Assembly (NCBI GenBank): GCA_004114245.1
Contig: QZWS01000113.1
Span: forward strand, 1 to 25,688
DNA length: 25,688 bases
Source of the DNA: Zoopage sp. CT-All
Lineage: Eukaryota > Zoopagomycota > Zoopagomycetes > Zoopagales > Zoopagaceae
Reading direction: 5' to 3'
Positions 1-8,898 of this stretch are shown piece after piece (within the stretch, counting starts at the first letter, position 1; each line of letters begins with the position of its first letter). Both the position numbers and the translations under genes were made by a program. The notes below the pieces were generated by a model that worked only from the letters and a program-made list of their open reading frames with translations, had not been told where the DNA came from and did not search any database.

Positions 1-944
1 TGCAGTTCCCACGCGAGGTTTGTCCATGCTGGTCTGCTTGTCGTCGCCTGACCTAAATCCATCCACAGTTTTGCGAGCAATGCGTTACCTTGTATGGCGA
101 CGGGGAGAAGTCCCAGTCCACCTTGGTCCTTGGATAACGTCACTATCTCAGCCTTAACCTTGTGAGTATGGCTGGCCCAGAGGAAATTGATTGCTGCCGA
201 TTGCACTCGCTGCGCCACCTTGATCGGGATGGGCATGGTGCTGGCTGCATACCAGAGCTGACTGAGGACGCACGAGTTGAGCAACAGCACTCGGCCGACA
301 AGGGAGAGCCTTCGCTGCTTCCATCGTTGTAGAGTGCCGACTATTTTCTGCTCAATGCGCGCATATGTATGCTTTTCATCCAGTCCCCCAGGATCAAAGT
401 CCAGGCCCAGATATCGCACATGGTCTTTGCCTTTTACCTCAGGGAATGGCGCCACCAGATTTGAGGCCCCGATACGCAGGGTAACTGATTTTAGCACATT
501 GACCCGCGCATTGGATGCCTGTTCATGCAACCGGAGAGCCTCATTGAGCTGCGCAGTGTCCCCTGGATTGCCTAGGAATGCCATAACATCGTCAGCAAAG
601 GCTTGCACTCGCCATTGATGCCCTGCGGCTGCGATGCCCTTGAGACGCTGTTGCAGGCGCTGCAGAAGTGGCTCGATCGCTAGATTGAAGAGGAGACACG
701 AGAAAGGAGCCCCCTGGGGTACCCCGCGTTCCAGTCGGATGGGCCGCGTCAGACCTCCAGCCGCTTTTGCCAAAGCGACATTGTCCGACAGGAGCAACTG
801 AATCCAGCCGATCATGCGAGATCCAAATCCGGTCCTCTCAAGGCACTTGATGAGCCATCCGTGGTCCACACGATCGTACGCCTTTTCCGCATCAAGTGCC
901 ACTGCCAGGCCCCGCACTGTGTTGTTCGTCTTACCCAAGTCCAT
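1..944 (-). mobile_element. LINE (non-LTR retrotransposon) reverse transcriptase ORF, partial
   Basis: One minus-strand frame is open, without a stop, from about 944 to the left edge of the window (about 314 codons). Read from its 5' side it shows the reverse transcriptase blocks in order: LAVALDAEKAYDRVDHGWL (palm motif A), RGVPQGAPFSCLLFNLAIEP (motif B), FADDVMAF (catalytic motif C) and VRYLGLDFDPGG, then thumb-like sequence with GRVLLLNSCVLSQLWY. The FADD box and the DAEKAYDRVDH block are typical of LINE elements. No endonuclease domain is present upstream, so the copy is probably 5'-truncated. The element-like frame stops making sense somewhere between 945 and 960, where AT-rich DNA begins. 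The 3' end lies outside the window. The clean frame suggests a fairly recent insertion. I cannot assign the clade. Confidence 0.88.
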
Positions 945-1038
945 GAGAAGCAATTTTATTAAAAATCGTTTTTTGAGCATTTGATGAGTGTTATGGCTAG
1001 TAATTATAAATTTATATTTATAAATATTACTTTCGTCG

Positions 1039-1109
1039 GCTGGTGTAGTATAGTGGCAGTACACCGCGTTGTGGCCGCGATAACCCTGGTTCAATTCCAG
1101 GCACCAGCA
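1039..1109 (+). tRNA. tRNA-His (anticodon GTG)
   Basis: The 71-nt cloverleaf has acceptor stem GCTGGTG (1039-1045) pairing with CACCAGC (1102-1108), discriminator A at 1109, and anticodon loop TTGTGGC with GTG at 1071-1073. A TPsiC arm carries the B-box GGTTCAATTCC (1088-1098). There is no intron. A G lies just before position 1, fitting the extra 5' G of tRNA-His. The outermost anticodon-stem pair reads C-A, a mismatch. A TTTT run (1110-1113) directly after the discriminator base is a Pol III terminator. An identical copy lies inverted at 2150-2220. Confidence 0.95.
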
Positions 1110-1334
1110 TTTTAATTATTGCTCGTGCTTTCCTATAAGTTGCCTGATGTGTGCAGGTTGCTTTACTTATGTTACTGTGTGGCGTATGGGTAGTGGAGGG
1201 GGATCAGGATCAACAGAACTTTCTATATATTTAGATGTTAGAAAATGAGGTTACCTATGATGACCAGCTCAATGGGAGGGATAACCCAAGGGGTGAGACA
1301 AGGATGAAAGGAGGCAGAGAGGAGGTGCTGTGGT

Positions 1335-1620
1335 AATTAGGTGTATTAGGGTTAATACTGGTGTTGACAAGACAAGGAGAAAAGAGACTGTGACATTACC
1401 CTTTAACTGATTCTCTATACTATTGTTGTATGGAACCTTCTAGAATATTCTAAAAGGTCTTAAAGTAGTATAAAAGAAATGTGTGTATGCTAAGTCTAAC
1501 AAATAGACATCTTGTTTTACAGGACATTCTCCCAACCCATATCTGAAGCCTAGCACCGACTGTGACAGTCACTTTTCTTTCCTGTCGTGTCAACGCCAGT
1601 GTTGGCTAATGCACCTAATT
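1335..1620. repeat. Imperfect inverted repeat, ~60-bp arms, ~165-bp spacer
   Basis: The left arm (1335-1395) reads AATTAGGTGTATTAGGG onward. The reverse complement of the right arm (1561-1620) begins AATTAGGTGCATTAGCC and follows it base for base with a few small gaps, about four bases in five matching by eye. GACTGTGACA (1386-1395) recurs in direct orientation at 1558-1567, next to the spacer. The form suits a MITE-like non-autonomous DNA element. A fossil LTR-derived insertion is an alternative, because the spacer has promoter-like motifs. I could not find a clear target-site duplication outside the arms. Confidence 0.5.
1438..1476 (+). promoter_or_regulatory. Heat-shock-element-like motif followed by TATA box
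   Basis: TTCTAGAATATTC (1438-1450) has the three alternating units nTTCnnGAAnnTTCn of a heat-shock element. TATAAAAG follows at 1469-1476. No gene follows downstream. The motif lies in the spacer of the inverted repeat, so it may be an element's own promoter or chance in AT-rich DNA. Confidence 0.3.
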
Positions 1621-2149
1621 GAACTACATTCCCTTATTACACTCTTCACCTACATCTATCTCCTCTACCGCCAAGTCAGTCATCACACTGACTGGCATCT
1701 GTGGAGCAGATAGACAGCTGAAGAGCAGTTTTTTTTCTATTTACAACAATACATTAAGTTCCACAGATCCTTAGTCCCCCCTCCACCTTCTCCGCCACTC
1801 TCCTCTTTACCAAACCCCACAGCATCTACTCCTTACATGACTACATACAATAACTATATCTAATATAGATAGTATAACTTGCTCCACAAACTTATTCATA
1901 CCCCTATCATCTCTATCTCTTTTCATTGTGCTAATGGATGCTTAAGTTCTTAGCAATACTGGCTTCTGTGAAGTTGACTGTTTGGTCAAAGAGCTGTCCC
2001 TTTTTATTATTAAATATGCATAGTTCTGCTAATCTTGGTCCCCCTTTCCATTCTGCCGCCCTCATTTACTTCCATCCCACAATTTCCTTCATTGCAATGA
2101 ACTGTCTAAAAGACCTACAAGTGAGAAGTACAACGTTGCTGTCCCAAAA

Positions 2150-2220
2150 TGCTGGTGCCTGGAATTGAACCAGGGTTATCGCGGCCACAACGCGGTGTAC
2201 TGCCACTATACTACACCAGC
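2150..2220 (-). tRNA. tRNA-His (anticodon GTG), second copy
   Basis: This is the reverse complement of the tRNA at 1039-1109, identical over all 71 nt including the C-A pair at the top of the anticodon stem. The anticodon GTG is read from 2188 to 2186. The plus-strand AAAA at 2146-2149 gives the TTTT terminator. The two genes point toward each other. Confidence 0.95.
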
Positions 2221-3067
2221 CAATATAATGCGATAATTATTAGTAATGAAATAAAAATAACATTTAAAAGGCAAAAAATATACTTCTGCGCCCCGGAGAA
2301 AAAAAAATGGATTGTCCAAACCTGGTAGATGCAATCTGGCTACATTTTCAATCCGAGGTTGTCCTATAAGGGCAAAGGATCTACTTATGAGCTAGGAAGT
2401 ATGGAAGACAACCACATAACTTCTCCTATTATGCCCGCCAGGACTGAGGGCTCCTGGGGGCAGTCATGGGATAGTATGTAAGGGATAGTAGGTGTAAAAT
2501 GTATTGATTGTACAGAAATGACATTAGACTACTTTACCAGGGATTCCATCATAACACATACTGTTAAGGTTATACTCCTTATGGTGTAGTGCAGAGAGTA
2601 AGTCTTGTAGAACTTAATGTATCAGAAAAGAGACTGCTACTTTTCTACTGCCACACTACACTCCTTGTAGTGATAGTCTAGTCTTTTTATTGCATAATCA
2701 ACACAGGTTTCTCTGCCCTCTTCAATCTTCTTTGCACTCTGCCTGTCTTGGGCTCTCTGGCCTAGGTGAATATTACACATATACCCCATAACCTCCTACA
2801 TATAAAGAACCTCACTCATCATACCTTAATTAGTACACCAGTGTTATACCCAAGGCTAAACTAACACTTCAGTTTCCAACACCCTCAATGACCAACTGCA
2901 AGGAATCAGCTCTGGAATATAAATTCTAATGACAAAGCAGACACCCAGCTAAATGCAGAAGTAGACATGCTTTCCTCTAGACAAGTGCACTGAATCTATT
3001 AGATATTTAACATTATGTTCTTAAGATTTCACAATGCCATCAAGGGTGATGGCAATTGTCGTACGAA
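2221..3067. other. AT-rich intergenic stretch, no gene seen
   Basis: About 850 bp without a convincing ORF or RNA gene. A weak hairpin-like segment lies around 2583-2670. A segment near 2830-2870 (ACACCAGTGTTA and following bases) loosely resembles the right arm of the repeat at 1335-1620, which may mean a second degraded copy. It ends at the 3' end of the methyltransferase gene. Confidence 0.5.
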
Positions 3068-4753
3068 TTAATGATGAAGCTGCTTGTGTGCAGTAACCAC
3101 CCACACAGCCCACCATTGCGGCTGCAAGCCCGGGGTCTCTTCCAGCTCCTTCATGTCATTATCCCACTCCCGAAGCATCGTCGTGAATGTATCCCAGTTC
3201 TCGAGAATCTGCATTGGATCGCCATCTGCGCCAAGGTAGATGCGACGCTGACCTGCGGCCATTAGCAGCGATCGCCACACAGCGACGCTCTCCGTCCCGG
3301 GAGACCAAAGCGGTGCAGCTTTGGCTATGCACTTAGGGTCTGCCTTGTGGGACCCAAAAGGTATTTTATGCAGAGTCACGTCCACGCGATCACAGCCTTG
3401 CTCGCGGAATATTTCAACAAGCTGCTGCACGTAGGAGTTGTCCTTGGGACGAACATCGTCACACTCTGGGATGGACTGGAGCGCGCGCAGCCACGCAGAC
3501 ACCTTTTGCGATGACTCGGGCACGTCGACCAGATATGCGTCTGAACGCACAGTCCAATCAGAGACGACCAACTCGAGCCAGCCACCAGGACGTGTAACAC
3601 GCACCATATCTGCCAGACGCGCCTCCCGACTAGTCACCGGATCCGGTCTGATGGCTTCGATGGCCTTCTTGGAGGTGGACGGACGGGAGAGCGGAGCCAG
3701 CGAGACGGTCAAGCAAGGGTCCAAGCCGGATCGGACGAGGTCGAACTGACCAGCAGGGAATGGAAGCATGTGCACCTTGTCCCTAGCGTCACTTACGCCG
3801 TGAAACACGACATTGGCGGGATGGACGCAAACGGGGTGCAGCCGACGTGAATCTATGGCATGGAAGCGGGGTTGATTACGCGCGTGAGCCCATTGCTGGG
3901 TCAGCTCGAGCGTCCAAATGCCTGTGCCACACCCGACATCAAGCACTTGCGAAAGGTGCAGCTGCTGGAGCGGAATATGGTGATAGGTGCCATCGAACAC
4001 GCATGTTTGCACGAGATAGTGGAGGCGATCGAGAGCGTCCGATTCGGAATCGACACTGGCCAGCCCGGCGAGTTCACCATGGGCACCGAGCAAAAGCGCA
4101 TTGTCGGTAGGACGGCGCTCAAGCCCGTGTCTCATCGGCGGCGTTCCCGGGCAATCCTCCATCACATACGTCTCCGCGGGACTGGTCAATCCGCTGCGGA
4201 GCATCCTCGGCGTAACGGATCCATCTATGGATGCCGAACCGGACCCAAAGTAGGATGTCATGGATCGGTGCGGACGCCCTCGCCGATTTGCATGAGCCAT
4301 GGCCACCAGTCTCCGCTGCAGACTTCCTCCGCTCGGAAACTTAACCGTCAACCGGCTGCGCAGGCTATCTCCGCGGGAGTATGCCGTACTGATGGAAGGT
4401 GTGGCAGAATACGAGGTGTGCAGCGGAATCTGCAGCGGAGCAAGCGTATCGCCGGATTCGTGCGCGTTAGCACGCCGGCTGCGCTGGCGCTGCCACGACG
4501 ATAGATCGATGGATGATCCGCGGCGTTGAAGAAGTCGCGGGGGTGTAGGTTTGGGAGGAGGGCCAGGGGGGGGCAACATGGCAGGTGCCAGTGCCCATTG
4601 GACCCCGTCGGTCGTCGCGGCAACACCAAAATCAGGCCCCAGGCCCAGTGGGTGCTCACCAGCGGCGGTATTTCCTTTTAAGGGTGTATTTCGTCGGCGA
4701 TTTGTCGGTGCGCGTGGATGCGATGCGGATGCTTTGCTTGAAGAGGCGCCCAT
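3068..4753 (-). CDS. SAM-dependent methyltransferase (TAM/Methyltransf_25 type), putatively N-myristoylated
   Basis: A single 561-codon exon. The N-terminal ~235 residues are Pro/Ser/Arg-rich and look disordered. The Rossmann methyltransferase domain begins with ALDRLHYL, then motif I VLDVGCGTG (residues 270-278), the acidic residue of AIDSRRLH that would hold the SAM ribose, FDLVRSG, and post-motif VRVTRPGGWLELV. The layout (acidic-DR-LHY before motif I, PGGW-EL after it) matches the fungal TAM-domain methyltransferase group; the substrate cannot be read from sequence. The start MGASSSK fits the N-myristoylation pattern MGxxxS and is followed by basic residues, suggesting membrane attachment. 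The insert between FDLVRSG and REARLADMVRVTRPGG is longer than usual. A shorter relative with the same kind of N-terminus lies at 11317-12477. Confidence 0.82.
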   Translation of the reverse strand: MGASSSKASASHPRAPTNRRRNTPLKGNTAAGEHPLGLGPDFGVAATTDGVQWALAPAMLPPPGPPPKPTPPRLLQRRGSSIDLSSWQRQRSRRANAHESGDTLAPLQIPLHTSYSATPSISTAYSRGDSLRSRLTVKFPSGGSLQRRLVAMAHANRRGRPHRSMTSYFGSGSASIDGSVTPRMLRSGLTSPAETYVMEDCPGTPPMRHGLERRPTDNALLLGAHGELAGLASVDSESDALDRLHYLVQTCVFDGTYHHIPLQQLHLSQVLDVGCGTGIWTLELTQQWAHARNQPRFHAIDSRRLHPVCVHPANVVFHGVSDARDKVHMLPFPAGQFDLVRSGLDPCLTVSLAPLSRPSTSKKAIEAIRPDPVTSREARLADMVRVTRPGGWLELVVSDWTVRSDAYLVDVPESSQKVSAWLRALQSIPECDDVRPKDNSYVQQLVEIFREQGCDRVDVTLHKIPFGSHKADPKCIAKAAPLWSPGTESVAVWRSLLMAAGQRRIYLGADGDPMQILENWDTFTTMLREWDNDMKELEETPGLQPQWWAVWVVTAHKQLHH

Positions 4754-4865
4754 GTCTATGGAGCGTAACGGTGAGCAGAAAAATCAGGCTAGCTTATGAT
4801 GGCAAATGGCAATTTATCGCGATCTGCCATTAGAACATAATTGCTGCATTGGGATGCACTGGCGA

Positions 4866-7800
4866 TCATGCAATTTCCAGCAGCTTCTTGAGGCGCACGA
4901 TCAATGCCCACTCGTCCTTGCTCACGTCATCGCGGAAGCTGGTTTTGAGCACGTCGATCGACTGCCGCGACACCAGGCTATACAGCTCGTCCTTCTCCGT
5001 GAAATGCCGACCAAAGAGTCGCGGCGCTTCAGAGGAGAAGGCGTCAATGCGGACTGCCACGCCACCGCCAGCCTGGCCTTTTTTAACGACCTCGAGGGCC
5101 TTGTGGTTTTGCTCAATACTGCCCACCTTGCCCAGCGTTATTACCTCGCGTGTCTATCGATCCTGTTAGTCGGCAATCAACCATTCTATGCGTCACGACT
5201 TACGCCAGTCTCCGCGTTGGTGTGCACGACGCAAATGGGCGTGCCAATGCGCAGCGTGCCATCAAGAACGTCGCAGCCGACAATAATCGGATCGCGCTTA
5301 TTAAATACTGCGCCGGGAATGACGCGGAGGATGCACGGAAATACGGCCTGTGGTGCTTGATCCTTGCGCTTTTGCTCGACAATATCCTAAGCAAGGGTTG
5401 CTGCAAGCGCACCATTACAACACCTGCCATACCTTGTTGTAAGCAACAAACTGATCGAACAGATGATAGATGATGTCGGCCTTAAAGACCGTGACACCCA
5501 TATCATCGGCGATTTCCTGCGCCTCCTTGTCAACCTTGACGTCAAAGCAAAGCATGACGGCGAACTCCTTGGCACGCTCCAGCATCGTGGCGCAACGAAT
5601 CACGTCTTTTTTATGCACAGGGCCGATATTGATGGCCGCAACAGGGATTTTGGAAACGCGCAAGAATTCGAGCAGCGCCTCAAGCGAGCCGAGCGTCGAG
5701 GCTTGAACACTGACACCCCGGCCAGTCTTATCGACCGCGTTCTCCAGTATCTGCAGATCGGACATGACATCGTCCATCAAGTCTTCTTCATCATCGTCAG
5801 GTCCGATCACCAGTAGTCGCGATCCTGCGATGGCCTTTTCGAGATCAGGCGCCGAAATCTTGACACCCATCGCCGCCTTGATGCTCTTGTGGTGAACGTA
5901 CGCCGACTTGACACGGAGCTCGCGCAATGGCTGTGGCGTCAAGAGGGCACGGATGTTCGTCACGATCGGTCCATTAAGGCCGCAGATTACGATGCGCTCG
6001 CCTTCGTTCAGCACACCATTCGAAAGGATCACATCGATTGTTGTCCCCAGCCCCTCAATCATCTTGACCTCCAGCACCGTGCACTCGAGCTTTGAGAGGT
6101 ACATCAGCTTGTTGCTCATGCGCGTTTGTGTGAGATGAATGAGGAGGTGGAGCAGATCGGGAATGCCTTCGCCAGTGATCGCGCTTGTCGGGACCAAGCT
6201 AACATTTTTGGCAAAGTTCTTGTTCTCAAAGTGCAGGCACGCGTTCAGCCCTTGCATGTTGAACTCGAGAATGGTTTTCTGAACACGGTCGTTAAACTCG
6301 GCCTTGACGTGCTTCGATTGCGCCTTGAATGTTTCTTGGAATGGATAATCGGGCGTCGCCTTCCAGTCGTATATTCGGTCAATTTTGTTCAACGCGACAA
6401 TAAACGGGGTCTTGCGGTCGCGAAGCAGGCGGAGTGATTCGAGCGTTTGCGGTTCAAGACCGTGCTGTGAGAATGTTATTTGTGTGATGGAACAATGCAA
6501 GCCATTTACCATGATATCTACGACAAGAATGGCAATATTACAGAGCGAAGATCCACGCGAGCGGAGATTTGTAAACGACTCGTGGCCAGGCGTATCAATC
6601 ACTAGAAGACCGGGAACTTTGTACGCATCGGGCTCCTGGAGCAGACATTAGTTATGGACACGCGTTCAAGAATAGCGTACCATGGGGATTCGCGATGTTT
6701 TCTGCTTAACAATGTCGATGGGGAAGTAGGTGGCGCCGATCTGCTGCGTGATGCCACCGGCTTCGCCTTCCTGCACGTTCGTCTGTCGGATCTTGTCGAG
6801 CAGCTTTGTCTTGCCCGTATCGACATGCCCAAGAATTACGCAGATGGGGGAGCGAAGGTTGTCCATAACGTCGGTCTTGATTGCCTCGGCATTGGACTTT
6901 TGCGATGCCGCCTTGGACGGCTCATTCTCTGATTCGTCTGGGAAACGTCACTAGCCCGATCAAAAATGCAAATAGCTTACCCGAATCACTATCCGAACCA
7001 CTGCCTTCTGATACCGATTCAGCCTCTACCTCTTCTTCGGCGCTGCTCTCGCTGCTCGTAGCATCCCACGCATCCTTCACATCGTCTTCGGATGAGCTCG
7101 CATCCCAACTATCCTTTGTCTCCTTCTTCGCCTCGACTGCCGTGGTAGCAGTCAAGTCCTGCTGAGCAACAGCCCCTTGATCAGGCGTCTTCTTCTTTTT
7201 GCGGCTATCATACACGACCTTTTTCTTGGCCGGCGCTCCATCGGCACCAGCACTTGGTTCGGCAAAAGCGGCAACTTTAACGCCCGAATCGAGAAGCGCC
7301 TGCAGTCGCTGTTGAGCACGCTGCTGGGCTTCCTTTTGCGCCTTGGTGAGCAGCTTTCCATCCTTCCTCAGCTGCTCGCGCTTGGCCTTCTCCTTCTCAC
7401 GCTTCTTCTGCCTAATTTCTTCGACCGCACGCTCCTCTTCCTCGCGCTTTCGAATTTCTTCGTCGATGCGCTGCTGCTCTTCTTCCTCTTCTTTTAGTCT
7501 CTGTGCCTCAGCGGCCTTTTGCGCCTCAAGAAGTTTCTGGAAATGTTTGAGAAGGGATGCGTCGCTAGGAGATGCTGACATACCTTGAGCGCAGCAACAG
7601 GAGGACCGCCCTTTTTCTTGCCCTTACCGGCAGGCTCTTCTGCTACGGGTGCTGCAGCGGCGCCTTTCTTTTTCTTGCCCTCTTCGGCGGCAGGAAGAGA
7701 GCCGGCATTGGCGGTTTGGTCATTCGCTCCACCGGCAGGCCCATCCTTGGCAGCAGCCAGCTTCTTTGCCAGCTTTTGCCGCTCCTTCTTTTCCTTTTCC

Positions 7801-8171
7801 TTCTGCGCCTTGGTTTTGATCGTAACTACAGGGCCATTGTCGCCCTCGCTGGCGCTTCCGTCGGCACCGTCGGCAGGCTGCGTAGGAACGGCCGCCACGG
7901 GCTCGGGCTTCTTCTTGTTCTTTGCTGCGCGTTTAACCTGTGCCATTAATCCGAATCCGGCATCGTGATCATCATCGGCGTTGGAAGCCTGGGCGCCGCC
8001 ATCGATCGGAGGAAGCGCTGCAGCAGCTGGAGCCGCGGGTGCCGGTTCGATTCCGAGGGCAATCGCGTCCTCCTGGAACTCCGAGTCCCTGTTGGATGGT
8101 TAGATGGGCTTTCTGACGTCAACTGCGTGCCAATAGTCGTCCTGCTTCTTCTTGCTCTTCTTTGGCGGCAT
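4866..8171 (-). CDS. eIF5B: Translation initiation factor eIF5B, 8 exons
   Basis: Universal GTPase that joins ribosomal subunits at initiation. Exons as I place them: 8131-8171, 7584-8088, 6981-7536, 6681-6937, 6510-6635, 5433-6464, 5204-5386 and 4866-5153, giving 995 aa (yeast Fun12 is about 1,000). The start [14 protein letters not shown] is typical of the family. A Lys/Glu-rich low-complexity region and a coiled coil ([20 protein letters not shown]) precede the G domain: GHVDTGKT (404-411), DTPGHESF (467-474) and NKID (521-524). Domains II-IV follow, with the C-terminal helix ending [17 protein letters not shown]. The seven introns are 42-50 bp. Six are GT-AG; the first (8089-8130) fits only as GC-AG, joining DDYW to [10 protein letters not shown]. 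The 45-bp intron at 6465-6509 has no in-frame stop. The stop lies 112 bp from the start of the next minus-strand gene. Confidence 0.95.
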
Positions 8172-8898
8172 GGCAACGGCAGCTAAAATGGGCGTCGTGA
8201 CTGCTGTGTATGAGGTGCTCCGAGCCATGCTTGCCACATTGTGGCTAGAGTCTTGAGCGACTCGGCATCATAATATGATTTAAGAATATTATATATAGAA
8301 TAGGAGATAAAGTATATATGCATATGAATTGATTCTAGAGACTGTATAGTCAATATAGACTTAGTACCAAGTTGCCTTGACCACCAAGTGCAATTATGCA
8401 AAGCATTCATTCAATAAATACTACAATGGGAATGCAGATGCACTACATATTACCTAGTCTGGTTTGCTACTACCTATTACAAATAGCTATGCCTATACTA
8501 ATCTAAAGTGCTATACAAACTATATAACTCCATTAAACAAGAACAGCTCACATAAAATGCAGATTGACCTCCAAGCGAATGCCTCTGCCCACCACCCAAG
8601 GACAGTGGATATCCGCGAACAAGCATCGTCGCCTGCCGTTGCGGAGTACTGCAGTGCCAGGAATAGCCCAGAGCACCCGAGTGCATGATACTGCTTCCGA
8701 CAATTATTATTTGCAATACAATTTACGATGGGCATTTATTGCGGGTCGGCTTCGCCCGCTCTGCATCGCCGGCTCTTCCGTTGCCTTCTACCATCTTCCC
8801 CCTACACATACACCGCCGCCGCCCTCGGTCCGCGTTGACTCTAATCCGCACTGGCGTCGTTCTAATTTCTCCGGAATTTATCCGTCTACATCGCTGCT
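8172..8898. other. Divergent intergenic region between eIF5B and tyrosinase
   Basis: A 727-bp region upstream of both flanking genes. The left two-thirds is AT-rich (for example 8270-8340), and the last ~150 bp before the tyrosinase start is pyrimidine-rich. I see no gene, tRNA or clear operator. Confidence 0.5.

Larger units (their letters stand above)
1110..2149. other. Gene-free spacer between inverted tRNA-His genes
   Basis: I see no convincing protein gene in this 1.04-kb stretch. Short open frames occur, but one of them runs into the second tRNA and none has a recognisable domain. It holds the inverted-repeat structure at 1335-1620. To the right (1740-1860) is a pyrimidine-rich stretch. 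Base composition is more AT-rich than the neighbouring genes. Confidence 0.6.

Noticed and set aside
1389-1567. Solo LTR bounded by TGTGACA repeats
   Set aside because: The TGTGACA copies are part of near-palindromic sequence within longer inverted arms, and flanking target duplications are not evident. Kept only as an alternative reading of the inverted repeat.
1938-2168. Short plus-strand frame of 76 codons
   Set aside because: It runs into the tRNA-His gene, has no recognisable domain and has AT-rich, unbiased codons.
8040-8060. GGTTCGATTCC, resembling a tRNA B-box
   Set aside because: It lies inside eIF5B exon 2, and no matching acceptor or anticodon stems surround it.
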